NCBI GenBank assembly: GCA_016808115.1
Contig: JAEQBH010002438.1
Location: forward strand, 1,178,001 to 1,242,000
Direction of reading: 5' to 3'
DNA: 64,000 nucleotides
Source of the DNA: Tetrastigma voinierianum
Taxonomy: Eukaryota; Streptophyta; Magnoliopsida; Vitales; Vitaceae
The notes below the pieces were generated by a model. It did not search any database and was not told where the DNA came from. It saw nothing but the letters and a program-made list of their open reading frames with translations. The position numbers were made by a program, and so were the translations under genes. This document shows positions 11,832 through 23,470 of this stretch, piece after piece (the stretch's first letter is position 1; every line of letters begins with the position of its first letter).

Positions 11832-12620
11832 CTAGTCAGCAGCGACTATCTCGAAAATCCCCTCAAACGAACTTACGGTACGCTCCCGCCAAACCCAAAA
11901 CTCCTTATCTCCGGTAACACTCAGAGGTTTCCACCAACATAGCTTCGACCTTCCGCGATCCACCGAGACCCTCCTCAGAGAAACTATGTGTCCCAAAAGG
12001 CAACACCGGCCGGTAAAAACCCACACTCTACCGCAGTTTGCATATGCACCATGTTCCCCGCGAATGCTTTGCACTATCCTGCTCGCATGTTCTTTCCATC
12101 GCCTAATAGATCGGGTATATCGCCAATAAACACGACAACAACCACCATCGGCAAGGCCCGAAATCCTTGCCTTATGAGAGATCCATAAAAGATGTTATAT
12201 ATTCGTAAGTCCAAATGGGTACGACTAGAACTCAAAGTGAGTCATCCAAGTTCCTCGACATCGCCTTTGGAAACATCCTCATCATGAACTCTCAACCTAC
12301 TTGATAGTCCGACTCAAATCAATTCTGGGAGAATACCTTATTCTTGTAATCGGAACACAAAAGAGATCATCAATCCCTGGAGCTGATACCGATTACGATT
12401 GTTACCCGCTAACTCTCTCGTAATCAATATATAATCGTATGCTTCCGCCTTTTTTTTCTTCACAAATAAAATCCCGGTTCATGAGACGCGTTTCTACCGA
12501 CGAACCCTTTGCTGACCATTTCTTCCATTTTCCAGACCTTTAAAGTTCTTTCTACTCGGCAGGGGCCATCCCCAAAGGCGCTCTCAAAATTCCAAGTATG
12601 TCCCTGCCAATCTTAGATCC
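11832..12620 (-). pseudogene. Element B: reverse transcriptase (decayed)
   Basis: On the minus strand the fingers region near 12580-12420 reads MAPAE followed by KGF-, KKK- and GGSIRLYID-type segments of a chromovirus reverse transcriptase. The catalytic box at about 12140-12108 reads VFIGDI where FIDD is expected, so one catalytic aspartate is lost. The segment 12074-11832 continues with LLGHIVS and VSVDR, the usual palm-to-connection sequence. Several frameshifts are present. Confidence 0.78.
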
Positions 12621-13079
12621 GAAATCAATCTCTCTATTTGTGGAGGACTCGAAGATCATCCTGGGAAACACATCCAGCTTTCGACTTATCAATGTCTTCC
12701 GCCTCATATCATCATCTCACCAACTACACAAAGCTGGGATACCTTGATACGACTTTCAAGCATCTTCTCCCAACCATCATTACGTACATCATACTGAGAT
12801 AATATCTTCCTTACCCCAATAAAAAGTAATTCCGGTTCCCCCAGCCTATTAACTTAATCTCTTCCCCAAGCAATCCATGGTGGCGTGACGTCGAGACAAT
12901 CACCCATCCCCAAGATCACATCAAGTCCCGGATGTCCAATACCTCAAATTGGTCTCCTAAACTCATGGTCTCACCAATCACTCTACAACCCATGTATACT
13001 TCATTCTGGGCTTATAAGTGAATCTCCCGTAGGGAAGGGACTACCATACTACAATCTATGGGTCGCATTCTATGTTCAC

Positions 13080-13150
13080 TTGCGCACAATTTCTCGCAGA
13101 ATGCAGTGAGTATCACCCGATCTATCAAGACATAAGCATCCCTATCAAAA
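13080..13150 (-). pseudogene. Element B: possible protease remnant
   Basis: A short minus-strand match, GDTHCILREIVRK, after an AYVLID-like segment. It resembles the DSGATHSFI active-site zone of chromovirus proteases. The position, between gag and reverse transcriptase, is right. The match is short and frame-shifted, and the catalytic Asp-Ser/Thr-Gly is not readable. Confidence 0.4.
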
Positions 13151-13159
13151 CTTGATAAG

Positions 13160-14420
13160 ACTGGCCAATGACCTCTAGAAAAGACCGGCCTCTATCGGGT
13201 GGATCGCAAACACTTACCATGGTCTCGAGGCTCCATTCGTCCTCCGGATGGTCGACCTCTCACCCGCCGTCCTCCGTGTCTAGTAGCACAGGCAACACCT
13301 CACCCCAGCCCTCTCCCGACTGACCGACCTCTACCAACACCGGAACCCTTCCCGGCCCTGTTTATCCCACTGCTCCACCGCTGAACGCGATTCAGCGGGC
13401 ACTCTATGGCGCGGTCCCGCCGCATCCGCACTTAAAAACAACCGGCTCGTGCCCGCCAATCGCACTCACCATAACGCGTTCTTCCCACACTAAGCACACT
13501 GGCTGACTGAGCTACCCGCTCAGCGTGGTTCACCGAACTCCTCGGGCTAGACTGCGGTCCCCCTGACCGGGCCTCGCCGCCACCGGCCCACTATGTCTTT
13601 CCCCTTGAACTCGCCACCAACCTCAACCCACGCCGCATCTACCCGCTTCGCCCTCGACTCGGCGGAGCCGGGATTTCAAACCCCATGCGCCCTTCAACCT
13701 CACTCCAACTCCGCGACCCTCCGCTACCCGTCGCATCGTAGCGGGTTGTCGACGCCATCGTGGTCCTTAATCGCCGACTAAGACCTACGCAAACCTCTCG
13801 TCTTCGAAACTCATCATCCCCGGAGCAAATGGAACATGTCTAACGAGCCTTTAAAAACTCCGCGAGACTGTCAGCGAGAGAGTCTCGCCTCCAAACTCTT
13901 AAAGAACTCCTCAACCTTCGTATCTCTCAGAACCGGTCGGAACAAACTTATTTTAGTAAACTCTTCCTCGAACCGGCAGCTCAGGACACTCCCCTCCGGG
14001 CATCTCCTCCGAACCGCTCCACCATTCTAACGCCCTGGTCCTCGTAGAGAAAGGCGTAAAAGTGACCATATGCTCATCCGTACACTTCATCACCCGTAGA
14101 CCCGCCATTTCCTCTAACCATGATCGGAAGTCGCCGTCTCCTAATCCATCATAGTTCGTTCTAGTTTTCACTCTCTCCTCTCTAGGAAGCCACCTGGCCT
14201 TCCTGGTCGGCCAGAATGCGCGCTGGGTGTCAGCCATCTGGCCTAAAGGCATCTCTGTCCTCCCACGACCCTCGTGAGGCGCATGGCGGCTCGGTCCTCG
14301 CGGGTGGCTCAAGGCATAGGGTAATCCATGGGTATCGCGCGAGGAACACACGCCACTCATCAACAAGTTCTGGGTGGTGGTACTAATGCCTCGGGGGAGG
14401 CCTCTCCCCGGTGGCGTCAC
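13160..14420 (-). pseudogene. Element B: gag (decayed)
   Basis: The best-preserved coding stretch of element B. A minus-strand frame at about 14420-13953 reads through a proline/arginine-rich N-terminus. It then reads a capsid-type segment (GDFRSWLEEM, MKCTDEHMVTFTPF and RALEWWSGSEE) matching the retrotransposon gag family. The open frame nominally starts at 14579, but its first 50 codons run back through the leader and over the primer-binding site, so the true start is probably near 14415. The part towards 13160 is GC-rich and broken. Confidence 0.72.
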
Positions 14421-14568
14421 CGACGACGCATTTTCTATGAATTCAAAATTTAATATGTCATGTAATGCATATATGATTTTTAAATCACACAACAATTTAT
14501 GCAATTTTAAAATAAACATTAAAACAATCATATGAAAATAATGCCAAATCTTTATAACATTTTCAAAA

Positions 14569-14583
14569 CCTTGGCTCATACCA
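14569..14583 (-). other. Element B: primer-binding site
   Basis: On the minus strand it reads TGGTATGAGCCAAGG, close to the TGGTATCAGAGC type that pairs with the 3' end of initiator methionine tRNA. It lies 3 bp inside the LTR edge at 14587. It marks the start of minus-strand cDNA synthesis and confirms that the 5' LTR of element B lies to the right. Confidence 0.7.
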
Positions 14584-14586
14584 CGT

Positions 14587-17500
14587 TGAAGGATCCCGAT
14601 CAGATTAACCTCATGAACCCGAGGGACTCCTCCTGCGACTCCAAACGGATATAGAAACTTTCCTCAAAACAGAATCAATTAAAAACTGATGGAGCTAACC
14701 CCTTTTACAATCCTTAACATATCTTTAGAAAATAATGCCGGCGGGAAGGGTAAATTTTTTTTTTTTTTTCTTTCTTTTTTTTCAAACACTTAGATTTTTC
14801 GTAAAATCTGCAGTTTCCTCTGCAGCCTGACTTTCCCAAATTTACAAAAACCTCGCGAAAAACATTTTAAAACACTCAATCTTTCAATTCTCAACTTCAT
14901 TTTGTGACTCCTCGTCCACAACCCAATTGCTACCACATATATATTTCTTATTTATTTCAATCATCAAAACATTCAAACTTTTAATTCCATGGCGCTTTAT
15001 AAAAGGATTTGGCTGAGCCGACTTAAGCTTTGACATTCTACGTGACTTTCGCCCACTCCAGGATCAAAGCCCGCAGAGTTCCTTTTCAAATATATACATA
15101 TATACATATATACATACATACATGATAAAATATTCAACATATACAATAAGTGCAAAATATATATACAATGCACACAAAGCGTTGGGTTTTGATGGTTTTG
15201 GACGCCTCACTACGCCAGGGGATGCTCTACCCGGCGCACCTGGTTTCTGTCCCGAAATGTTTTTGAAACAGACAGAAAGAGCGAGCTGGGGAAGGAGCTC
15301 AAGGAGTGTACATTTCATTTAGATCACATTTTCGTGATATATCAAAGTAATAAATACTTATACAATTGTAAAAAACCAATTTATGCTTAAACTTTCTTTC
15401 TAATGGAACCTGTGAGAACACAACCATCAGCTTCCGGTACCTAACATGTGGAGGGGCAAGCCTTTAATCCGCCTTATAACCACTACGGGCCATGAGAAAC
15501 TCACGCCTTGCATAGGTTCCAGCCATAGCACCTTATCACGTGTAAGGATATTACGCTAAAATCTATTTCCTCCGCTGTTAGTAACCTATAACTATTCTTA
15601 AATCCTTACACGCCTTAAGGTAATGGCAAATTATCGCCATAATGTAGCCATATGGGGTTGTGGGTAACCATCAAGAAAAACATTTCTTCAAAATACATTT
15701 ATAAATCCATTTAAATCATTACTATCATTAAACACATATGCATTCTCTTTTACACATTTTTAACCATAATGCCTTAATATATGTATATATATTTAATAAT
15801 ATACATATATAAACATTTACATTAAACTTTTCATTTTAACATTAAAAAATCTTTCTAATTTTTTAAACTTAATTAAAAAATCAGCTTTACACTCACCTCT
15901 TTGTTTCCCGAAACTTGAGCACATCTCCACCACTTTCCTTCGCTTTTGCTTTTAAATTTACACACTCAACGATCACGATAACGTATTAATCGCCCTCGCT
16001 GTGATACGTGAAAACTTAACGCATTTCACACGCAAAGCTCACTCTTGAGTACACACAACATTCATATAAAGCCAAATTAACACCTACTCCTTGAGCACTA
16101 AAAACCCTAACAAAAAAACCACTCATTTTGGCAACCTTTTTTAACAATACTTCATGGACTTTATTACCCAAAATTATTCAGTGCTGTCTTCAAAAATTAT
16201 GAAACTCTCCAGATCCTGGTCCTTATATATCCAATGATCTCTTTTAAATTTTCAATTTAAAATTCCTTCCTCTAAAGCTCTCAAACCACGTAACACAAAG
16301 CTTACAATATGTTTTTATGCCAATTTGGTTAACTCACTGAATCACCTACTGTTATCCTTAGATTTCTAGGATCTTAACTCATAAATTAGGAAATTTTTCT
16401 TCACTCATTTTAGGCTATGGTTTTGTTTCTTTCTCCATTTGAATCACCCACTGATCACCAAAACCTAAGTTACATATTTTTATATCTAGATTTATTTCCA
16501 ATTGATAGAACAGAATTGCACATAGTCTACTCCTGAAAATTCTACATGGGCACTTAAAATAGTAATTCTGTTTGCACTTCCTTCATCTAAATTATTATTC
16601 CCCTAGAAGTCTATTTTACCCAGAATTTTGAATCACTAATTTGGATGAGTGAAACTCCACTTATGACCAAAACACTACAACCATAAATTTCCAAAACAGA
16701 AAGATAATCAGTGAGCTACAATGAGCTCACATTTCAGTCCGTATTTGGGAGCCTTAGAGCTACACTCTGTTTCTTGTCCCTTCTATACATTTGTAGTCTC
16801 TATTCTTATGGTTCTTACCAATTGAATCACTGATTTGGATGATTATAACTTAATCTATATCCAAAAAACAAGAACAGGGTTTAAGAAAATTTTGGACAAC
16901 ATTCCCTTTTAAAAACCCAACACATTCTTTACAAATCTATCTGTATAATACCTCAAAAAACCACATGAAATCTAACTCAAAAACAACTCCACAAATACCT
17001 CGAATCTGATTTGGAAATTCATACCACAAACCCTAGTGAAAAATCTGGCGAATTCAACCAAAGGTCCACCAATTCTTTCTTATGCTAAACCATATAATAC
17101 GACGATTCCACGCTTATTTTACACCACCGGTGGCGACTTGGCTAAAATTCCTTCAACAAAATCTAGGGTTTGGGTGATCTTCCAAAACCCTAGACAAAGC
17201 GAGCAACAATTCCTCCAAACCAAAACCTTTAGGAATCCAAACACTCATAAATTCAAGCATAAAAACATACCTTTGGCTTCCCGGCTTCTTCTTCTTCTTC
17301 TCTCTTCCTTCTTCTTCCTCCCTTCCTCCCTTCTTCCCTCTCCTCGTCTTTTCTCCCTCTCCAAAACGTGGAGCTTCCTCATTTCATGAGACAAAAACGA
17401 GTTTGGCTTTTGTTTGTCCCATCACATTTGTAATCCCATTTATACCCACTTGCCATTAAGTCCTTCATCCTTTTAATTTTTGCAAATCAACTTATTTTTA

Positions 17501-17769
17501 TTTCAATTTTTGGCATCCTATCTTTCTCACATTATAATCCTATATCATTTTTTTATACCTTAATTCGAAAAGGGGTCCCCTGAATACTTTAATATTGTAA
17601 GACAACTCTGTATTTCTATTACGGCCCATCTCTACTCATTTAACGATTTTTCTATATCCCACAAGAATTACACCTTTACTCCTCATTTTTAAGCATCACT
17701 CCTGGTTCCATAAATTTATCATTTCCTTACATTTTCTATCCTTATTAATAACTCTTAAAAAATATTACA
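14587..17769 (-). mobile_element. Array B: right LTR (B2)
   Basis: About 3.18 kb. On the minus strand it starts TGTAATATT (17769) and ends GGGATCCTTCA (14587). It is the partner of 6633-9723. It is flanked on the left by the primer-binding site and gag, and on the right by the 3' end of another internal region, so it is shared between two tandem copies. No gene lies within it; the frames at 15064-15318 and 17036-17389 are chance. Confidence 0.87.
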
Positions 17770-18350
17770 AGTTCACTGGTGTTCTTATACGCTCCACAAA
17801 GCATGTAACGGTGACACTCTCTCGGGACTCATGCCATAAATCCTCCATCCTTAGAACATTTGCCCTCGAAATGAATAAAATTAAACTCCAAAAGAAAGTG
17901 CAAGGAAAATACTATCTTAAAATAATCGGGAGGGTAATGACGGCAGACTGGTACCTCCGGGCTCCCAAGTAGCTCTTCCTACTGTAGATGACTCTCCACA
18001 ATACCTTCACCAATGGAATAGTTCAGAGCAGCAGAATCCTGCCCTCGACGGCCTGAGGATTCAGATCGTTCCTCTTCGTATGTCAAGTTCTCTTGTATTT
18101 CCACCGGTTACTCCGCCACATGTGAAGCTGGTCCGCATGTACTTCTGCGCATATGTGAAACATGGAAAACATCGCGAATGCGATCAAGGTCAAATGGCAA
18201 CCTAATCGAGAGGGCATTTTCAATCCTCTCAACAATCCCGGGGGTGATGGTCCAATATAACGCGGACTCAATCCTTCATTACTTCCCAAATCTTAGTACG
18301 CCTTCCATGGGGAAATCCTCAAAAATACCATATCCCTACTAATCCCCATT
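17770..18350 (-). pseudogene. Array B: truncated second internal region (pol 3' end)
   Basis: Collinear with 9724-10300. Both carry the same pol tail and integrase C-terminal sequence, for example the shared stretches CTTGTATTTCCAC and GAAATCCTCAAAA. Homology stops near 18345. Nothing of the rest of this copy, and no third LTR, follows. About 20 bp later the leader of element A resumes. Confidence 0.75.
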
Positions 18351-18368
18351 GCCGTAAGGCCATCAAGA

Positions 18369-19585
18369 CGCACATCAATCCTCGTCGACGCCCGCAAATG
18401 ATTAGTCACGCAGCAGGTTGTCGCAGGAGACGCCCGTAGCCTTGCCTCCGCCGCGACCTGGGGCTTCCGGGATGGCTACACCAAACGGCCACAAGGCAGC
18501 CAGCATCATGTCGCGACACCAAAAGTGTGTCGCGACACCACTCTTTTCAAGCCAACTCAGTCGGCGACATCAAAGTGTGTCGCTGATACCGAATGCCTGA
18601 AGTGCCACGTAAGACACCAAACTTCACGCTGCTGCTTCCCAGTGTCGCCTCTCGTCAGACACAACCGTGTCGCTGACACTAAACTTCCCAATGCTCTCAC
18701 TTCCTTGTCGCGACCAAAATGGCGTCACGACATCCAACATACCACGTACCAGGGCAGTTCCATGTCGCGACATCAAACCACGTCGTGACGCCCTTAAGGC
18801 CAAACCAAGTCGTGATACGGAAAATGATGTCACACCCAGACCGTAACCCCGCCGGTCCAACCTCACCGCGGTTAGCGACAATGTACCGTTGTCTCGCACA
18901 GCGTTCGCGATTCATGTCGCGCGCTGCAGCGCCCATGTCGTGGCGCCGTCGTGTCGTCACACCGCTGCACTCGCAAATTACCCCCGCCGTGCGCCAAGAT
19001 GCACACCGGTCCCTGTCGCGACACCACCGGCCGCGTTACACTCCTGTTATCGAAATGCGGCAAGAGCCCTCCGATTTCGGTGGGTCCCCCGTGACCCATC
19101 GCTTCTTTTCCTTTGTTCCACTATTGAAAACCACAATTTTTATTTTACTAAGGTACCGAACCTGGAAAACTCACCAAATCAAAGAGTTTAATTACAACCC
19201 TTTTTCTTGTGCAAAAACTGGAATAATCTTCCAAAATTCCACAAAACACAACCTGTTTATTTCAAAAGCTGGAATGACTGTCCAAAAATTTTGTTTTTAT
19301 TTATTTATTTATTTCTAGACTACTCTGCCCAAAATTCCTCAAACCCCTAAGGCTATACTTTCTCAACCCTAGTGTTCAACATTTTCCTATATGCTATTTA
19401 CCAAGCATAAAATCACATAACACATACAACACATAATCAATGCGAACAAATCATCGACGCAACAATGAATGCATAGGATCTATAAACCGTATGCCCATCG
19501 AAATCTTTAGGTAATCAACATACCAAACTCCCGATACTAAGCTATAACTCTAGTATCCGACATTTCAAATTTCAGTATTTATAAA
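18369..19585 (-). mobile_element. Element A: primer-proximal leader with GTCGCGAC palindrome cluster
   Basis: Non-coding leader of element A on the minus strand. The block 18400-19090 is GC-rich and holds five exact copies of the 8-bp palindrome GTCGCGAC (18510, 18529, 18707, 18764, 19015). It also holds many one-base variants such as GTCGTGAC and GTCACGAC. The leader of element C has the same kind of block at 22780-23060. Because the block is CG-rich it is open in several frames by chance (18719-19318 is 199 codons); these show no protein family and no conservation. Confidence 0.65.
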
Positions 19586-19600
19586 CCTAGGGCCTGATGC
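19586..19600 (-). other. Element A: primer-binding site
   Basis: On the minus strand it reads GCATCAGGCCCTAGG, a diverged form of the plant TGGTATCAGAGCCTAGG type (initiator methionine tRNA). It directly abuts the LTR end CCTCACGACA at 19601. Confidence 0.6.
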
Positions 19601-20207
19601 TGTCGTGAGGCCCCAACCCGAGGGTCCGTGACAACCAGTGACTACGAATAAATGTAGCCATTGGAGGTCTCAATGCCACAAGATGAGTGTCTCATACTCC
19701 GCAGACTCAAACACAAGTAAAAATGGCCATGCCCGCCCATACATCCATACCACTGTAAAATATAACCAACCATATTACAATAGTCCCAGAGCATCATACC
19801 TTATACAAACACGCTTTCGATCATAATGTTTCACATGTTTTAAAAATATATAATCAGTGCTTGCCACGCCTATTTCTTCTCAAAATCGCCTCTCAAGGAG
19901 CTGCCGCTCTTCCTGAACACTCCCTGCATTCCGAAAGTGGGGATCCCACGACGGAGGTGAGTAATGCCCAGTAGCTGAATTCTTCTTCTCTCCCATTCTT
20001 AGCGCATTTCCCCAATTTGCGTTTTATAATGACACACCAAACATTCAAGTAAAACAAGTATGTCCCTACTCAATTGTTTACATGTTATGGATGAGAATAT
20101 GATTCACCCATTCCCACATCTCGAGCTCCTCACACCGACTCTCATACGCCATATGCCAAGTAAGGAAACATTGTTTCTGAAACAAAAGGTTTTTGTTCTG
20201 AAAACCG
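19601..20207 (-). mobile_element. Element A: 5' LTR, inner part (primer-binding-site side)
   Basis: On the minus strand this runs from 20207 to a clean LTR terminus at 19601 (ACGACA, then the primer-binding site). It aligns with about 21440-22240 of the C1 LTR. Shared landmarks are the TTCAGAACAAA / TTCAAGAACAAA stretch and the GGGC-TTACTCACC stretch. The missing outer part of this LTR lies at 34928-36100, on the far side of array C. Confidence 0.72.
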
Positions 20208-22242
20208 TGGAGACCCGAGAGAAAATTCCAATTTTAAGTGAAAAGGCAAAACGGTTTACTTAGAAAATCAATTTTCTAGACCGATAACGAAACGGATTTC
20301 ACCGCTGGAATCGCCTCACAATTCACTTTACCACGTCGAATTTTGCTGAATTCGGCACGCTATAATTTCAATGCTGAGGCACCCGTGTTGATGTCGCAAA
20401 AATTGGCATTGGCAGATACTTCGCGATATGACAAAAGTCACCATTATGTACTCCCTGCGGACACATGTTGCAATATTAGAAAGATGATGGATGACCTAGA
20501 TTGTGCCAAGTGTCAAAAATCTAGAATATGGACACATCAGAATTTATAAAAAAAAAAAAATTGTATAATGAAGAAGCATAAAAAGATGAATGCGGTTCAT
20601 CTTCTTCAAAAGAGACCAAAAAACGGGTGTAGAGAGAGACTGCCCATTGAATACTGGATTTTCTTGTTTTTGGGAGGAGAGAAGGTGTGCCTCTCTAGGT
20701 TTCCCACGACCTGACCGGCTCTCCGCTTTCTACTTTAGAGCAAGAAGGAAAGTTGCTTTACGTCGCTATGACGCCACGCCACGAAGATTAATTTCTGGCG
20801 AGCTTTCAGTCAACCCAAGAGTTAGGAATCTTTTTCTACTATGCTAATCTTGGCTAAGAGCTATAAATGGTTAGGGAATGTTCTCGGTGGCTCGTTTTAT
20901 CCAGAACCCCTGCATTCTCAAAAGCTTTGAACCGAGCGAGAAAATTCCTATTCGCGGTGGTCGTGAACAAGAACCCGAGGGCTTCAACTGCTCATGAATA
21001 GTGAAACGTGAATATTTTTGTGTGATTTTATGTGCCGGTGTGATTCGAAATGAATTGCTTCAGGTTTGTTAATTAACCCATGAGCTCAATTTTTGTAATT
21101 TGGTTGAAAATTTATAATATGCTCTTATGTGGATTAATTATGTTAATATATGCATGTGAATATATTAGCATGAATGTGTTGAATTGGCATCATGCATTCC
21201 ATATGCACTCGAGGCACCCTAGAATATTGGGTAAAAGAGTGCATGACATGAAATGAAACAAAAATGAAAAATGGTTGTAAAGGAATTTTGACTTAAGATT
21301 TTCCGGAGAATTGTGTTGGTGAGATGGTCCACCACACGTCTGATGGAGCCCAGCTTAATGTCTGAGTTTAGGAAGAAGTTCTCCTGAACACATTCGCCTC
21401 GCAGGTAGTCTAATACTTTTACCAAATCCCCAGAGGTATTTCAAGAACAAATAGCTTTGTTTTGAAAACTCGTGATTTTACCCGCATTCGGTCTAGGCAT
21501 GTGAGAGCCTGGAGGACTCGAGACATGGGGTCAAGCCATGTAGACACCGAGTAGGTTCATGAAATGCTTAGAATGTGGTTGTTTTCCATGCAATGCGGCA
21601 TCTTTTTCAGGGATGGGAGTAACCCATGCAGGAATTATCACTACCGGGCTTTACTCACCCCTCGCCGAGGGATCACTATTTCGTGCATGTGGAGTGCGCA
21701 CGAGGACTGCCTTCGTAGAGACCGATTTAGAAAGAAAGTCGATGGTGGCTTGGGTATTCAAGCCAGATAACATGTATTAAAATTGTTAACTTGATGTATG
21801 TTTGGTAAGAGTGATTTTATTAACTCTGAAACTATTATATATAGTCGATATATTTTGGTGAGCGATGATAGGCCCAAAGTGGGCCGCTATTTTATCGTAC
21901 GTGAACCCCCATGTGGTCATTGCTGGATTATCGGGACAAAGCCAGTTTCGTAGAGCCCCCGCACAAAGGAGACTTCGCCTGATTATGAGTGGTGCTCGTT
22001 ACCCCGACATCCACTATTATTCGCCATGTCGACGTTGTCAACCGGACCGTCAGCACAAATTGCATCAAAGCTTAGGGGTAAATCGATTACCTAGTGGAGC
22101 TGCCTGCATCCATAAGTTTAGTCCTCGATACCAAATGGGCCACAGCCTTGCATCGCAGCCTAGATTTTATAAATACCTGTGAGCTTAGTGTCACTAAGTT
22201 AGGCATAACATACCTAGGGGCTTGGGACTCGGGCTTAGGGCC
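20208..22242 (+). mobile_element. Array C: left LTR (C1)
   Basis: About 2.03 kb, plus strand, starting TGGAGACCCGAGAG (degenerate TGTAAGA-type start). It is homologous to C2 (27756), C3 (33063), the solo LTR at 54053 and, in reverse, the element A LTRs. Shared landmarks in order are AATTCCAATTTT near the start, TATGTTAATATATGCATG, CACATTCGCC, CGGGCTTTACTCACC and GGATCACTATTT. There is no gene within; short frames here are not conserved between copies. Confidence 0.85.
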
Positions 22243-22243
22243 A

Positions 22244-22255
22244 TGGTCATGAGGC
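22244..22255 (+). other. Element C: probable primer-binding site
   Basis: TGGTCATGAGGC resembles TGGTATCAGAGC (initiator methionine tRNA) at most positions. It lies where the LTR of this family should end, as judged from the distance to conserved leader sequence in element A. Confidence 0.45.
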
Positions 22256-23470
22256 GCGAAGCACAACATCACCACTGCGGCCGATGTCGAGTTTGCGACG
22301 TGGATTACCCAGAAAATCATCACTAAGACAGACTGTAACACTCGCATGCACCTGTTTTTATGTGCGATTCGGTATAACATGATTGGTTGCGATTGGATGT
22401 GTGACGGTGTGCATAATATGAATTGTGCCATGAATTGTGATTGAAATTGTGTGCTTAGGTGAATAAAGATTGCCAGAAAAAATAAAATAAAATGTTAAAC
22501 ACTAGGTTTTAGTGTGGATCAAGGTTTGAGAAATTCTCAAGTGTAATAATTCAGAATTGAAATGAAAAAGTGCTGAGGAAATTTTTTTTAGTTTTATGTT
22601 AAAACTCAAGAGAAATGAATAAATAAATTTTATTAAATTGATGGATTTATCGAAATGAGAAAAATAATAAATATTTTTTTTGCAGTTTGTTTTCCAAAGA
22701 GTACGAATGAGCAAGAAGAAAAAAAAAGGTGAAGAATTGCTGCCACGCCCATTTTTAGCATAGACTGGTCACTTATACAAATAATTTGTATCGTGACACG
22801 AGGCCGGAAGGTCGTCCCGGGCCTCGTGCGTGGTCTTGTCATGATACAAACTTTCAGACGTGGTCGGGGGCGACTTTTGTATCGAAATGTATCGCGGATA
22901 CGATGCACGACGTCAGCTCGGCGATTAATGCGGCGATAACAAGGCGGCACGACGCCAGGCGCACGGCACTCCGCTCTCGCGTGTCGCGACACAACTCGCG
23001 ACACGGCCGGGCCAAAGCCGCGACACCGCCTACGCGACGCCGCGACACGACGCCGTGAGTGGGGCCACGGCAATTCGCCCTCTTGCGCGCCACGACATGC
23101 AGCCATGCGCACCACGGACACCATCGCCGCATCTCTCGCCTCTCGGCGCGACCTGAGCCATGGTCCATTAGTGCACCGTGCACCCAACCTGGGTTGACTT
23201 TCGCACTCGCTTTCTTACTAACGTTTGATCACTCATTCATGAACACTGTTCATGAGTACTGTTCACAAAATTTTTTCAAAAAAAAATAATAATAATAAAA
23301 TAAAAAAAAATAAAATGAGATAAAATCTTTTAAAATGAAATTTTCAAAAAATAAAATAAAATAAAATTTTGGATTACAAGAATATGATTTGATATATCGA
23401 ATTAATTGTCTTGGCAAAATGTTTATGAACAAATGCATGGACTTGTGTATACAAAATATTTATGTATGGG
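22256..23470 (+). mobile_element. Element C: untranslated leader
   Basis: Non-coding. It has an AT-rich first half, then a CG-rich block at 22780-23170 with GTCGCGAC (22983-22990) and several CGCGACAC variants. A near-perfect dyad TCATGAACACTGTTCATGA follows at 23237-23255, then an AAAATAAAAT-rich tract to about 23370. The order of parts matches the leader of element A. Large open frames here (22633-23187 minus, 22786-23058 plus) follow from CG-rich composition and have no protein content. Confidence 0.65.

Noticed and set aside
14421..14579. N-terminal extension of the element B gag frame (first 50 codons)
   Set aside because: It runs through the leader and across the primer-binding site at 14569-14583, so it cannot be part of the translated gag. 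It is open by chance in AT-rich sequence.
18500..19030. CRISPR-like array of GTCGCGAC repeats
   Set aside because: The repeats are 8 bp, irregularly spaced and partly degenerate, in a plant retrotransposon leader. A prokaryotic array is not plausible.
18719..19318. 199-codon plus-strand open frame as a possible gene
   Set aside because: It lies in the CG-rich leader block of element A, where several frames on both strands are open. It has no family motifs, and the corresponding block of element C does not keep the frame.
22633..23187. 184-codon minus-strand open frame, Arg-rich
   Set aside because: Same cause as above: CG-rich palindromic leader DNA. It is antisense to element C and extends into AT-rich sequence giving a low-complexity tail.
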